DNA of 64,000 nt from Hymenobacter negativus (GCF_017571495.1 NZ_JAGETZ010000002.1:496001-560000), one strand, 5' to 3'; positions 34,442-44,300 are shown, counted from the stretch's first letter. Made by a program: numbers and translations. Notes: a model not told the origin generated them from the letters alone.

Positions 34442-35006
34442 GGGCGGCGCCGCGCTGCTGGCCGGCGCGTTGGCGCTGGCTGGCTGCGGCGATGCGGGCC
34501 CGGCAGCACCGGCCGCCCGGCGGCCGCTGTATTTTGATGTGAAAGGCTTGCTGACGAAGCAGGTAGAATTGCTGGAGCAGCGCCATGCCGCCGTAACCAA
34601 GCGCGTAAGCTTGCGCGGTAACGCGACAGAAATAGTGCGCGTGCCAACGGTGAAATGGGCTGACGAGCTCCAGATTTTTTTCCAAGCCGATATCAACAAA
34701 GCAGCTTTGCGTGGCGCGTATGCAGTCGATTCGCTGGCATTGCCCGGCGGACTGTTGCGCCGCACTTATACGCGGCTACCCGGCCAGCCCAATGCGCCGG
34801 TATCTCGTCTCACGGTGGTGCAACAAGGTGCATTGCCGCAGGAAATTGCCGCTACCATTATTCAGAACAACCCACTGTTTTCGGCCCAAAAGCAACTGCG
34901 CGTTCAGTTGCAAAATGGCCAGCTACGCAGCTATGAAGTGACCGGTACGCAGAAACTTATTCTGTTCGACTCGTTGCGCTACGCGGCGGCTGGACAGGTA
35001 GAGTAA
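34434..35006 (+). CDS. Lipoprotein of unknown function, overlaps gpmI
   Basis: A 190-residue lipoprotein. The start at 34434 gives a signal MRKGGAALLAGALALAGC with the lipid site at Cys; it overlaps the end of gpmI by 8 bases, so translation is probably coupled. The mature part has no family I can name; it contains PLYFDVKGLLTKQVELLEQR and regular beta strands (LRVQLQNGQLRSYEVTGTQK). Likely an envelope protein co-expressed with gpmI. Confidence 0.78.
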   Translation: MRKGGAALLAGALALAGCGDAGPAAPAARRPLYFDVKGLLTKQVELLEQRHAAVTKRVSLRGNATEIVRVPTVKWADELQIFFQADINKAALRGAYAVDSLALPGGLLRRTYTRLPGQPNAPVSRLTVVQQGALPQEIAATIIQNNPLFSAQKQLRVQLQNGQLRSYEVTGTQKLILFDSLRYAAAGQVE

Positions 35007-35017
35007 GCTGTGATTAC

Positions 35018-36553
35018 CTAACGGAACTCGTAAGCGCCGATGGTAGGCTTGCTTAGGTCTCGTGGTAGGTTCAGCAGGTCGCGGCTTGGCGGGGTGGGAG
35101 AAGGAAGGACACCGTCGTAAGGGCGAACGGGGGTAACTGCAGGCGAAGTGGCCTGGAAACGGTAGTCGGCGTTGCCACCCGAAAACGTGGTGCGGACAAA
35201 CAGCGGGTCGGGCACGTTGACCAAGTTCTTGAGCGCTGGGGCAGCCAAGCCGGGCTTGCCAGCGGCATCGGTGATGGCCATGTATTCCTTAGTACGCAAC
35301 AGGGAGTTGCGCACAATGGGAGTAGGGAAGCTGGCACTGCCGTTGTTCTGGAAAAATAGCTCGTCTTCGTACGAACCCCAGACCACGGAATTGCGAATGC
35401 TAACGCTCGTGGGCAGTTTAACGGTGGGCTTGGTGTCGTCGGTATTGGTGAAGGTCAGCGACGAATTTTCGCGCTGGAAAGACGGTGTATAGTTGGCAAT
35501 GGTGCAAAAATTGAGGCTGTATACCCCGCCCAGGCCAATCATAGCGTACTCGCCGCAGTTGGTGAAAAGGCAGTTGGTCGCCGTCACGTCGCCGGAATAG
35601 CTGATGACGCCACCGCCGGTGCTGGCATTGGCATTGGAGAACGAAACCTGAGAGCCGGAAATATTCTTAATAACCGTGTTTTCCAGGCTCAGCGTTGGGT
35701 GAGGCCGGTCCTCATCCGGATTATACAGGAAGGCCCCGAAGGTCGAATTCTTGATTTCGGCGTAGCGAATGCTGTTGTTGCGGCTCGTACTGGTGAAGAT
35801 GATGCCGCCCCACTGGCCGGGCACATCGTTATAGAACGACTCCAGCCGGTCGCCCTGAAAGCGCACAATGTTGCGGTTGTTGGCCTTAACAGTGTCGATA
35901 TTGGTAGTGCCGGGCTGATAATCGGTGGGTGAATTCACGATGAGTGTGCCCATCACAATAATGGCCGACCCGGCATGCGAATACACTTTAGTGCCCGGCA
36001 TGATGCGCAACATGCAGCCAGAGTCAATCTGCACCGAATTGAAAATGACATGGGGCTTGTCATTGCGCCACACCGAGTTGCAGGGCAGAATCTGACCATT
36101 ATGGAAATACGCATTCTGCCCATAAGCCACCAGCTTCACGTCCTGGTCGTTGCCATTGGTGAGGAAATGCACTTCGTCTGTCACCAAGAAAGGCTTGGCA
36201 GCCGTACCATTGTCACCGAGCGTGGCGCGCACCAATACCAGCAAACTGTCGTTACCCCGAATAGTGACGCCGGTTATCGCCGGGCCAGCATCTCCATTAA
36301 TAATGAGGGCGTAAGTATTGCCCGAGACTCCCCGCAGGCTCACATCCGTTTTCACCGCACCACTGTTGCGGTTGTATACCCAAAAGCGCTTCGTTACCGT
36401 TTTGATAGTAGTGAATACTGTATCAAATACCACGGAGTCGGTCGCAAATTCCAAGCGGCCAGTGGTCTGCATCATGTCCTCTTTCGGCTCGCAGCCGGGT
36501 AAGAAAGTGAGCAGGCAGCTCAGCAGGATGAATAGTGGGAAGAGGTGGCGCAT
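35018..36553 (-). CDS. Right-handed parallel beta-helix lipoprotein
   Basis: A 511-residue lipoprotein (signal ends LTFLPGC) of a widespread Bacteroidota type. After an N-terminal Ig-like region with RLEFATDSVVFDTVFTT, residues about 150-430 form right-handed beta-helix coils, visible as evenly spaced short strands (MLRIMPGTKVYSHAGSAIIV, VTATNCLFTNCGEYAMIG). The C-terminus ends DLSKPTIGAYEFR, common in this family, and is probably near the surface. Some relatives bind polysaccharide, but no catalytic residues can be assigned. It converges on the preceding lipoprotein gene, 11 bases away. Confidence 0.83.
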   Translation of the reverse strand: MRHLFPLFILLSCLLTFLPGCEPKEDMMQTTGRLEFATDSVVFDTVFTTIKTVTKRFWVYNRNSGAVKTDVSLRGVSGNTYALIINGDAGPAITGVTIRGNDSLLVLVRATLGDNGTAAKPFLVTDEVHFLTNGNDQDVKLVAYGQNAYFHNGQILPCNSVWRNDKPHVIFNSVQIDSGCMLRIMPGTKVYSHAGSAIIVMGTLIVNSPTDYQPGTTNIDTVKANNRNIVRFQGDRLESFYNDVPGQWGGIIFTSTSRNNSIRYAEIKNSTFGAFLYNPDEDRPHPTLSLENTVIKNISGSQVSFSNANASTGGGVISYSGDVTATNCLFTNCGEYAMIGLGGVYSLNFCTIANYTPSFQRENSSLTFTNTDDTKPTVKLPTSVSIRNSVVWGSYEDELFFQNNGSASFPTPIVRNSLLRTKEYMAITDAAGKPGLAAPALKNLVNVPDPLFVRTTFSGGNADYRFQATSPAVTPVRPYDGVLPSPTPPSRDLLNLPRDLSKPTIGAYEFR

Positions 36554-36790
36554 AGCGGGGCGTCAGGCGGTCAAACTCCCCGATTTACCAAGGAGGAATG
36601 CCGACGCAAAGCGCCGGCTTGGTGGTTGTAGGCGTTAAACGACGGGCGGAGTAAATCAGTATGGCGAAAAGAGAAACGAGGCTGTTCGGGGCTCGTTCAA
36701 CGATTCCCTGCGGTACCGTCACCCTTATTTTTGCTTCGCAAAAACTCCCCTCCTTTGTAAGGAGGGGAGTGGGTCGTTCATGCAAGAAGC
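36554..36790. other. Intergenic gap with terminator-like palindrome
   Basis: No gene is seen. A perfect 10-bp stem (36744-36753 with 36761-36770, ACTCCCCTCC/GGAGGGGAGT) around TTTGTAA is followed on the minus strand by a T run, making a good terminator for prfA, which ends at 36791. Similar CCCTCC/GGAGGG palindromes are a known kind of dispersed repeat; in translation they give the peptide PLLTKEG. Confidence 0.65.
36744..36770 (-). terminator. Rho-independent terminator of prfA
   Basis: A 10-bp perfect GC-rich stem followed by TTTT on the minus strand, just after the prfA stop codon. Confidence 0.75.
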
Positions 36791-37864
36791 TTACTTCGTG
36801 ACGCCTTCCTGCAGGCGTTCGGCGCTTTCGGCGATGCGGAGTTGCTCTACGAAGTCGTCCACATTGCCTTCCATTACGCTAGCTAGGTTATACACTGTGT
36901 AGCCGATGCGGTGGTCGGTGACGCGGCCTTGGGGGTAGTTGTAGGTGCGAATTTTATCGGAACGGTCGCCGCCGCCAATCATGTTTTTACGCACCAGACC
37001 GTCGGCTTCGTTCTTCTTGGCCAGCTCCATGTCGTACACGCGGGAGCGGAGCACGGCCAAGGCTTTGTCGAAGTTTTTGAGCTGCGATTTCTGGTCCTGG
37101 CACTGGGCCACGAGGCCGGTGGGCAAGTGAGTGAGGCGCACGGCCGAGTAGGTGGTGTTTACCGACTGGCCGCCGGGGCCGCTGGAGCAGAAATAATCTT
37201 TGCGGATGTCACCCATATTCAGCTCCACATCGAATTCTTCCACTTCGGGAATTACCACGATGGAGGCCACGCTGGTGTGAATGCGGCCCTGGGTTTCGGT
37301 GGCCGGCACGCGCTGCACGCGGTGCACGCCGCTTTCAAACTTGAGCTTGCCGTACACGTCCTCGCCGCGCACGGCCACGATGATTTCCTTGTATCCGCCG
37401 GCGGTGCCTTCCATGGCATCCATGAGCTCCATTTTCCAGCCCTGCTTTTCGGCGAAGCGCATGTACATGCGCTGCAGGTCGCCGGCGAAAATGGCAGCTT
37501 CGTCGCCGCCCGCACCGGCCCGAATTTCCATGATGACGTCTTTCGAGTCATTCGGGTCCTTGGGCAGCAGCAGGTCTTTGATGACTTCTTCGAGGCGCTC
37601 CTTCTCGGGCATCAGCTCGTCGAGCTCGGCTTTGGCCATCTCGCGGAAATCCTGGTCTTTCTCCGTCGCGATGACTTCGCGAGCGTTTTCGATGTTGCTG
37701 AGCACGCCCTGGTAGTTGCGGTATTCTGCCACAATCTTGCCCAGCTCCTTGTATTCTTTATTTAGTGCCTTATAGCGCTTTAAGTCCGACATCACGTCGG
37801 GCTGCATCAGCTCCTCGTTTACGTTCTCGTAACGTTGGTTGATGGCTTCTAATTTATCAAGCAT
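36791..37864 (-). CDS. prfA: Peptide chain release factor 1
   Basis: A 357-residue RF1 that reads UAA and UAG stop codons. The peptidyl-tRNA hydrolysis motif GGQ is near residue 228 in [18 protein letters not shown], and the region specifying RF1 ([19 protein letters not shown] just before it, and [10 protein letters not shown]) is intact. Length is normal. A perfect TATCTTTG promoter box lies 28 bases upstream of the ATG. It is divergent from thrA. Confidence 0.97.
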   Translation of the reverse strand: MLDKLEAINQRYENVNEELMQPDVMSDLKRYKALNKEYKELGKIVAEYRNYQGVLSNIENAREVIATEKDQDFREMAKAELDELMPEKERLEEVIKDLLLPKDPNDSKDVIMEIRAGAGGDEAAIFAGDLQRMYMRFAEKQGWKMELMDAMEGTAGGYKEIIVAVRGEDVYGKLKFESGVHRVQRVPATETQGRIHTSVASIVVIPEVEEFDVELNMGDIRKDYFCSSGPGGQSVNTTYSAVRLTHLPTGLVAQCQDQKSQLKNFDKALAVLRSRVYDMELAKKNEADGLVRKNMIGGGDRSDKIRTYNYPQGRVTDHRIGYTVYNLASVMEGNVDDFVEQLRIAESAERLQEGVTK

Positions 37865-37892
37865 CGGTGTTCGGGAATTAGTCAGTAGTTTG

Positions 37893-37900
37893 CAAAGATA
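37893..37900 (-). promoter_or_regulatory. Bacteroidota -7 promoter box for prfA
   Basis: TATCTTTG on the minus strand, a perfect TAnnTTTG match, 28 bases before the prfA ATG, giving a normal short leader. Confidence 0.6.
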
Positions 37901-37978
37901 CTGAATCTAAACACCGCTATGTAGGCGAGGCGTTCATTCAGGAATCATAACCCAACAGCCACCCGGTGGCCTGAGTTT

Positions 37979-40423
37979 ATGCAAGTGTTGAAATTCGGAG
38001 GCACATCGGTGGCCTCGGCCGAGAATATTCGGAAATCCATTGCCATCGCGGCCAAAGCGGCGGCGCAAAGTCCTGTGGTAATGGTGGTATCGGCCTTGGG
38101 CGGAACTACCGACGTTTTGATTGGTGCAGGCCGCGCCGCCGCTGCCACCGACGCGGGCTACTGCGACGTCCTCGCCCAACTGCACGAGCGCCACCGCGCC
38201 GCCACCCAGGAGCTGCTGGCCGGGGCCGCCCAACACGAAAAGCTGGCGGCCATTACGGCGCAGTTTGGCGAAATTCAGATGTTATGTGACGGCATTTTTG
38301 CCCTTGGTGAACTCTCCAACCGCACCCTTGACAAGCTGATGAGCTACGGCGAGCTGCTGTCGTCGCGCCTTATTGCCGCCGCTGCGAAGGCCCAGGGCCT
38401 GCCCGCTGGCTGGGCCGATGCCCGGCAGCTCATTCGCACCAATTCCCGCTTCGGCTCGGCTGAGGTAGACATGGCCGTGACCACCCGGCAGGTGGCCGAT
38501 ATGAAGGACAGCAGCCCGGCGCACATCTGGGTGGTGCCGGGCTTTATCGGGGCCGATGCTCATGGCACGACTACCACACTGGGCCGCGGCGGCTCCGACT
38601 ACACGGCGGCCCTGCTGGCTGCTGCGCTAGATGCCGAGGTGCTAGAAATCTGGACGGATGTGAGTGGCATGATGACTGCCGACCCGCGCCTCGTGCGCAG
38701 CGCCCGCCCCATTGCGCGCATCAGCTATCAGGAAGCTATGGAGCTGTCGCATTTCGGCGCAAAGGTGCTCTATCCGCCTACTATTCAGCCGGTGATGCAG
38801 CGCGGAATTCCATTGTGGATTAAAAATACCTTCGCGCCCGACGACTACGGCACACTGGTGGAAGTAGAGCCGCCGCGCACGCCCGCCGTGGTGCAGGGCA
38901 TTTCCAGCATCGGCAACCTCACACTGCTGAACCTGGAAGGCAGCGGCATGATAGGCATTCCCGGCTTCTCGAAGCGGCTGTTTGAGGCGCTGGCCCGGGA
39001 GCGCATCAACGTGATTCTTATCACGCAAAGCTCCTCGGAGCATTCCATCTGTGTGGGGGTGAACGCGCAGGATGCCGCGCCCGCTCAGGTAGCCGTGGAT
39101 GAGGAGTTTGCCACAGAAATTGCCGCTGGTCGCATCGAGCCGCTACGGCCTGAGAAGGAACTCGCCATTGTGGCGCTGGTGGGCGAGAACATGAAGGACC
39201 ACCCCGGCATTAGCGGCAAACTGTTTGGCGCGCTGGGCCAGAACGGGGTGAATATCCGGGCCATTGCGCAGGGTGCTTCGGAGAAGAATATTTCGACCGT
39301 AATCCGGGCCGCCGATGTGCGCAAAGCCATCAACGTGCTGCACGAAGCTTTCTTCGAGGCCACCAAGAAGCAGGTGAACCTGTTCATTCTGGGACCAGGC
39401 AACGTGGGCAGCAAGCTGCTCGAACAGCTGGCGCGGCAGCAGTCTCACTTGCTGGAAAAACTCGGCTTGCAGGTGCGCGTGGTGGCCATTGCCAACAGCC
39501 GCCATTGCCTGGTGGATGAAAGCGGCCTCGACCTGACGGCCTGGCCCGAAGAGCTAGCCCAGGCCCCGGCGCAGACGTTGGAGGAATTTACCCAACTCAT
39601 TATCAGCCGCAACCTGCGCAACTCCATCTTCGTGGACGTGACGGCCAACCCGGCCGCCGCCGGTATCTACGCCAATCTGCTGGAGAAAAGCGTGGCCATT
39701 GTGGCTTGCAATAAGGTGGCCGCGTCGTCGGACTACGCACACTACGCCCAGCTCAAAAGCCTGGCGAAGGAATTTAACGCCAGCTACTTATTCGAAACCA
39801 ACGTGGGGGCGGCCCTGCCCGTCATCGGCACGCTCAACGACCTCACGCGTAGCGGCGACGTGGTGCGGCGCATGGAGGCCGTGCTCTCCGGCACGCTGAA
39901 TTTCGTGTTCAACAACTACGACGGCCACCGACCCTTTGCCGAAGTAGTGCGCCAGGCCCAGGCCGAAGGCTACACCGAGCCGGACCCGCGTCTCGACCTG
40001 AACGGCTCGGATGTGGCCCGCAAAATCCTCATCCTGGCCCGCGAAGCCGGCCAAGTAATGGAGATGAGCGACATTGAAATTGAAACATTCCTGCCGCCTG
40101 CCTGCCTGGAAGGCGATGTGGAAGCTTTCTACACTCAGATGGCCGCCCACGAAGCGCATTTTAAGGCGCTTTATGACGCCGCTACGGCAGCCGGCAAGCG
40201 TTTGAAATTCGTGGCCCGCTACGCTGATGGCCGCGCCGCCGTGGGACTTCAGCAAGTGGCGTCTGGGCATGACCTCTACGACCTGCGTGGCAAGGACAAC
40301 GTGGTGCTCTTCTACACCGACCGCTATGTGGACCAGCCGCTGGTAGTGAAGGGGGCTGGAGCCGGCGCGGAGGTCACGGCTTCTGGGGTGTTTGCGGATA
40401 TTATTCGCGCCGCCAGGTTGTAA
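37979..40423 (+). CDS. thrA: Bifunctional aspartate kinase / homoserine dehydrogenase
   Basis: An 814-residue fused enzyme for the first and third steps from aspartate towards threonine and methionine. The N-terminal kinase starts VLKFGGTSVASAENI and contains GFIGADAHGTTTTLGRGGSD; ACT-like regulatory repeats fill about residues 310-450. The dehydrogenase half starts near 460 with FILGPGNVGSKLLEQLARQ and has ATVGAALPVIGTLNDLTRSGD-type motifs (seen as NVGAALPVIGTLNDL). It is the first gene of thrABC. Threonine feedback inhibition is typical for the family. Confidence 0.96.
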   Translation: MQVLKFGGTSVASAENIRKSIAIAAKAAAQSPVVMVVSALGGTTDVLIGAGRAAAATDAGYCDVLAQLHERHRAATQELLAGAAQHEKLAAITAQFGEIQMLCDGIFALGELSNRTLDKLMSYGELLSSRLIAAAAKAQGLPAGWADARQLIRTNSRFGSAEVDMAVTTRQVADMKDSSPAHIWVVPGFIGADAHGTTTTLGRGGSDYTAALLAAALDAEVLEIWTDVSGMMTADPRLVRSARPIARISYQEAMELSHFGAKVLYPPTIQPVMQRGIPLWIKNTFAPDDYGTLVEVEPPRTPAVVQGISSIGNLTLLNLEGSGMIGIPGFSKRLFEALARERINVILITQSSSEHSICVGVNAQDAAPAQVAVDEEFATEIAAGRIEPLRPEKELAIVALVGENMKDHPGISGKLFGALGQNGVNIRAIAQGASEKNISTVIRAADVRKAINVLHEAFFEATKKQVNLFILGPGNVGSKLLEQLARQQSHLLEKLGLQVRVVAIANSRHCLVDESGLDLTAWPEELAQAPAQTLEEFTQLIISRNLRNSIFVDVTANPAAAGIYANLLEKSVAIVACNKVAASSDYAHYAQLKSLAKEFNASYLFETNVGAALPVIGTLNDLTRSGDVVRRMEAVLSGTLNFVFNNYDGHRPFAEVVRQAQAEGYTEPDPRLDLNGSDVARKILILAREAGQVMEMSDIEIETFLPPACLEGDVEAFYTQMAAHEAHFKALYDAATAAGKRLKFVARYADGRAAVGLQQVASGHDLYDLRGKDNVVLFYTDRYVDQPLVVKGAGAGAEVTASGVFADIIRAARL

Positions 40424-40498
40424 CGCGGACTTTTCGTCCGCGAGTGCGCCACTATCAAAGTTTACCAAACGTTCTGACTCGCGGATTAAAGACCCGCG
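40424..40498. repeat. Compound GC-rich palindrome between thrA and thrB
   Basis: Two hairpins face each other: CGCGGAC/GTCCGCG (40424-40442) and CGCGG/CCGCG (40480-40498). The left unit and the reverse complement of the right unit are themselves similar (both contain TCCGCGAGT), so the element is an inverted pair of one repeat. It starts at the thrA stop, within the operon, where it could stabilise the thrA mRNA or reduce thrBC expression. Confidence 0.7.
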
Positions 40499-40503
40499 CT
40501 GCT

Positions 40504-41436
40504 ATGCCCAATTCTGTTCTCGTTCACTCGCCCGCCACACTTTCCAATCTGGGCTGCGGCTTCGATGTATTCGGCCTTGCCCTGACTGCGCCCTACGACA
40601 CCGTGCGCCTCACGCGCAGCAGCACGCCCGGCATCCGCATCCAGCACCTCGACCCCTATAACCTGCCCACCGACCCGCAGCAGAACGTGGCCGGCGTGGC
40701 CCTGCTGGCTCTGCTGAAAGAGGTGCCGGAAGCCATTGGCTTTGATGTGGAAATCACCAAAGGCATTATGCCCGGCAGCGGGGTAGGCAGCAGCGCCGCT
40801 AGCGCTGCCGGGGCTGTGGTGGCCGCCAACGCCTTGTTGGGCAGCCGCTTCAATAAAATGCAGTTGGTAGATTTTGCAATGGAAGGGGAGGCCGTGGCTT
40901 CCGGTGCTCGCCACGCCGATAACATTGCGCCGGCCATCTTCGGCGGCTTCACGGTGGTGCGGGCGTTGCAACCAACCATTGACATTATTGCCCTGCCGGC
41001 TCCGGAACTGTGGGTGGCCGTGGTGCATCCGCAGATTGAGGTAAAAACCAGCGACTCGCGCAAAGTGCTGCCGGCTACTGTGCCGCTAGGATTGGCTGTG
41101 CGGCAGTGGGCCAACGTGGCTGGGCTGGTTTCGGGCTTTCTCACGGCGGATTATGAGCTAATTGGCCGCTCGCTCGACGACTACATTGTGGAGCCCGCGC
41201 GGCTGCCGCTCATTCCCGGCCTGGCCGAGGCACGGGTGCGAGCCCTGGCGGTGGGGGCTATCGGGGGCGGTATTTCTGGCTCCGGGCCTTCCATTTTTAT
41301 GCTGAACAATACCGAGGAAACGGCGCAGGCTGTGGGTGCGGCAATGGGCAGCGTGTTTTCTGAACTGGGAATTGAGTTCAATGTGTACGTTGGACCGGTC
41401 GGGACGCAGGGGGCGTATGTAGTATCTGAAGAATAG
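40504..41436 (+). CDS. thrB: Homoserine kinase
   Basis: A 310-residue GHMP kinase that phosphorylates homoserine using ATP. The N-terminal motif is VHSPATLSNLGCGFDVFG, and the phosphate-binding loop reads MPGSGVGSSAASAAGAVVAA. The C-terminal motif GAIGGGISGSGPSIFML is also present. The ATG at 40504 fits the family start (MPNSVLVHSPAT); a longer frame would include the palindromic element. Second gene of the thr operon, 80 bases after thrA. Confidence 0.96.
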   Translation: MPNSVLVHSPATLSNLGCGFDVFGLALTAPYDTVRLTRSSTPGIRIQHLDPYNLPTDPQQNVAGVALLALLKEVPEAIGFDVEITKGIMPGSGVGSSAASAAGAVVAANALLGSRFNKMQLVDFAMEGEAVASGARHADNIAPAIFGGFTVVRALQPTIDIIALPAPELWVAVVHPQIEVKTSDSRKVLPATVPLGLAVRQWANVAGLVSGFLTADYELIGRSLDDYIVEPARLPLIPGLAEARVRALAVGAIGGGISGSGPSIFMLNNTEETAQAVGAAMGSVFSELGIEFNVYVGPVGTQGAYVVSEE

Positions 41437-41491
41437 ATAAAATCAGCTGTGCTCCGGCTGAAAGCTGACCTAGGATTAGCAACCAAGCAAA

Positions 41492-42790
41492 ATGAAATAC
41501 TACAGCCTCCGTCACCAGTCGCCGCTGGTTGATTTCCGTCAGGCGACCATCACCGGACAAGCACCGGACGGTGGCCTTTACTTTCCCGAAGCCATTCCGA
41601 AATTTCTGCCGGGCTTCCGGCGCGAGTTACGCGGCCTGAGCAAAGCCATTGTGGCGTTCAATGTGATGCGGCCTTACGTGGGTACCACTATTGAAGAAGC
41701 GGATTTGCTGCGCATTTGTGCCGAGGCGGTGGATTTTGAGTTTCCGTTGGTGTCGGTGGAAACGGGCGTATCTTCTTTGGAATTGTTTCATGGGCCCACG
41801 CTGGCCTTTAAGGACGTGGGGGCCCGGTTTATGAGCCGTTGCCTGGGTTACTTCGCGCAACGCGGCGACACACCGCCCGTGACGGTGCTGGTGGCTACGT
41901 CCGGCGATACCGGCGGAGCAGTGGCCAGCGGCTTCCTGGGTGTGCCGGGCGTGGAGGTGGTCATTCTCTACCCGGCCGGGAAGGTAAGCCCCGTGCAGGA
42001 ACAGCAGCTCACCACGCTAGGCCAGAACATCACGGCGCTGGAAGTGAGCGGCACCTTCGACGACTGCCAGGCGCTGGTGAAACAGGCTTTTCTGGACGAG
42101 GAACTGGCGCAACAGCGTTTCCTGACTTCGGCCAATTCCATCAACGTGGCGCGGTGGCTGCCACAGCAGCTGTACTACTGCTTCGCCATGCAGCAGTGGC
42201 CGGAAGAGGCCGCGCCGCCGGTGGTTTCGGTGCCGAGCGGCAACTTTGGAAACATCTGCGCCGGGCTGCTGGCGCGGACATCGGGGCTGCCGCTGGGGCA
42301 CTTCATCGCGGCCTGCAATGCCAATGAGCCAGTGCCGGCTTACCTGCGCACGGGCACGTTCACGCCCCGGGCTGCCATCCCCACGTTTTCCAACGCCATG
42401 GATGTGGGCAACCCCAGCAACTTCGTTCGCATTCTGGAATTGTTCGACAACGACCTGGCCAAGATGCGCGCCGCCCTCAGTGCCGACACCGTGAGCGACG
42501 CCGATACCGTGGCTGCCATCCGGCAGGTATGGGAGCAGGACGGCTACCTCCTCGACCCGCACGGCGCGGTGGCTTACACGGCACTGCGTCGCTACCAAGC
42601 CCAGCACCCCGAGATGGCCGGAATGATTCTGGCCACGGCCCACCCCGTGAAATTCCCCGGCGTGGTGGAGCCCATCCTGGGCCGGGCCATCGAACTGCCG
42701 GCGGTGGTGCAGGCGCTGCAAGGACGTGCCAAAAGAACTGTGCCCATGTCAGTTGATTACGAGGCATTGCGTGCATTTTTGTGGCGCTAA
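41492..42790 (+). CDS. thrC: Threonine synthase
   Basis: A 432-residue PLP enzyme that makes threonine from phosphohomoserine. The PLP lysine is in GPTLAFKDVGARF, and the phosphate-binding loop is seen in ATSGDTGGAVASGF. The N-terminal segment MKYYSLRHQSPLVDFRQAT is typical of the family. It is the last gene of thrABC, 55 bases after thrB, and completes the pathway from homoserine. Confidence 0.97.
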   Translation: MKYYSLRHQSPLVDFRQATITGQAPDGGLYFPEAIPKFLPGFRRELRGLSKAIVAFNVMRPYVGTTIEEADLLRICAEAVDFEFPLVSVETGVSSLELFHGPTLAFKDVGARFMSRCLGYFAQRGDTPPVTVLVATSGDTGGAVASGFLGVPGVEVVILYPAGKVSPVQEQQLTTLGQNITALEVSGTFDDCQALVKQAFLDEELAQQRFLTSANSINVARWLPQQLYYCFAMQQWPEEAAPPVVSVPSGNFGNICAGLLARTSGLPLGHFIAACNANEPVPAYLRTGTFTPRAAIPTFSNAMDVGNPSNFVRILELFDNDLAKMRAALSADTVSDADTVAAIRQVWEQDGYLLDPHGAVAYTALRRYQAQHPEMAGMILATAHPVKFPGVVEPILGRAIELPAVVQALQGRAKRTVPMSVDYEALRAFLWR

Positions 42791-42859
42791 GCCGGAGTGA
42801 ATTTACTGTATATTTTCGAGTAGCCCCTCCGCATCTTCCCTATTCTTTCCCGTCTTGCT

Positions 42860-44290
42860 ATGCCAACTTATTACCTCGAATTTTCTGAAGATGAAGCTAC
42901 CGGTACCGCCCACAAGTTCTACGAGGCGGTCGTGGACGGCTCGGCGCTGACGCTGACCTACGGGCGCATTGGCACACCGGGCGCGAGCAGTACCCAGCAG
43001 TGCAGCTCGCCGGAAGAAGCGGAGAAGCTGGCCCAGAAGAAGATAGGCGAGAAAAAGCGCAAAGGCTACCAGGACGCCGTGAAAGGCCAGCGCCAGAAGC
43101 GCACCGTGACGCGACGTGCTGTGGAAAGCCGGCCCTCAACAGCCAAGCGCACAGCCCCAACCATCTGGCGCTTCGAGACCGGCTCGTCGGCTTTCGGGGT
43201 GTTCGTGAATGCGCAGGGCTGCTGGGTTGGCAACCAGGATGGCCGGGTGTACCAGCTCAGCCACGAGGCGGAGGTGCACATGCAGTACCAGCTCAGTGAG
43301 GGGGTAAAGTGCATGGTGTCGGACGGCGAATGGATGTACGTGGGTTGCGACGACGGCAACGTGTACAACCTCACCGGCAAGACCCCGCGCCTGGCCTACG
43401 AAATCAACCCCAACATCGACATCTTCTGGCTCGATATTGCCAACGGCCTGCTGGCCGTATCGGACGCCGCGGGCCAGCTCACCACCGTCAACTACGAAGA
43501 CGAAGAGCAGTGGGCCGTGAAAACCGGTGGCAGCTCGGCCTGGATGGTGCGCTGCGACACAGTAGGCCGCATTTTTTACGGCGATTCGCAGGGCGTGCGC
43601 TGCTACTACGGCTGGGAAAAGGAAACGCTGGTGTGGCATTACCCCACCAGTCAGGTTCTGTTTGGCTGGTTCGATGGGGCGAACGCCTACGCCGGTACCG
43701 GTACAGGCCAAGTGCTGAAATTCGGCCAGGACGGCCAACTGTTGCAAACTTACAAGGCCGACGGCGCGGTGCTGTCGTGCGCCACCGCACCGGGCGGCCG
43801 CTACGTATTCGCTGCCGACAGCTCCTCGACGGTGTATTGCTTCGGGGACGACGGCCAGCGGCTGTGGAAGCTGGCCACTGGCTGCGGCTCAGCGCTTTCG
43901 ATGCAATATTTTAACGAGCGCCTGTACCTGGTGACCACCAGCGGCACCTTTGCCTGCCTTGATGTGAGCGAAGCGGCCATTGCCCAGGCCGAGCAGGGCA
44001 ACGCGGCCCCAGCCCAAGTGGTGAAGGCTCCCAATGGCGCGGTGGCCACTATCCAGAGCGATGTGCTGGAAGCCGCCCCGGCCAATGCGGAAGGCGTGTT
44101 GCTACGTTGCGTGCGCGAAGGCGGCAAGCTCCGCATTCGGGTGGCGCAGGGCGGGTACCACGATTGGCATGTGCAGTTTCCAAAAAACCTTCGCATGGAA
44201 GGCCAGCTTTATATGGTCGACCGCATCGAACCGGCCGCGCAGGGCGACTTCTACCGCGTGTTGGGCAACATTTACGCTGTTAATGGATAA
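42860..44290 (+). CDS. WGR-domain protein with beta-propeller
   Basis: A 476-residue protein of unusual make-up. Residues 1-75 are a WGR domain (YYLEFSEDEATGTAHKFYEA, YGRIGTPGASS), normally found in DNA-repair PARPs and MolR-like regulators. After a basic linker (KRKGYQDAVKGQRQKRTVTR), residues ~105-390 hold WD/PQQ-like beta-propeller repeats (GCWVGNQDGRVYQLS, WMYVGCDDGNVYNLTG, ANAYAGTGTGQVLKFGQDGQ). The last ~65 residues (GKLRIRVAQGGYHDWHVQFP, LYMVDRIEPAAQGDFYRVLG) form a separate small domain I cannot name. No signal peptide, so it is probably cytoplasmic; its role is unknown. Confidence 0.78.
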   Translation: MPTYYLEFSEDEATGTAHKFYEAVVDGSALTLTYGRIGTPGASSTQQCSSPEEAEKLAQKKIGEKKRKGYQDAVKGQRQKRTVTRRAVESRPSTAKRTAPTIWRFETGSSAFGVFVNAQGCWVGNQDGRVYQLSHEAEVHMQYQLSEGVKCMVSDGEWMYVGCDDGNVYNLTGKTPRLAYEINPNIDIFWLDIANGLLAVSDAAGQLTTVNYEDEEQWAVKTGGSSAWMVRCDTVGRIFYGDSQGVRCYYGWEKETLVWHYPTSQVLFGWFDGANAYAGTGTGQVLKFGQDGQLLQTYKADGAVLSCATAPGGRYVFAADSSSTVYCFGDDGQRLWKLATGCGSALSMQYFNERLYLVTTSGTFACLDVSEAAIAQAEQGNAAPAQVVKAPNGAVATIQSDVLEAAPANAEGVLLRCVREGGKLRIRVAQGGYHDWHVQFPKNLRMEGQLYMVDRIEPAAQGDFYRVLGNIYAVNG

Positions 44291-44300
44291 GCATCTCACC

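Noticed and set aside
36585..36785. Minus-strand frame containing PLLTKEG
   Set aside because: This peptide is a known by-product of translating CCCTCC/GGAGGG intergenic palindromes; it covers the prfA terminator.
44034..44282. Upstream part of a long frame running into the DUF3365 gene
   Set aside because: It is out of frame within the WGR gene with unnatural composition; the lipoprotein signal starts at 44301.
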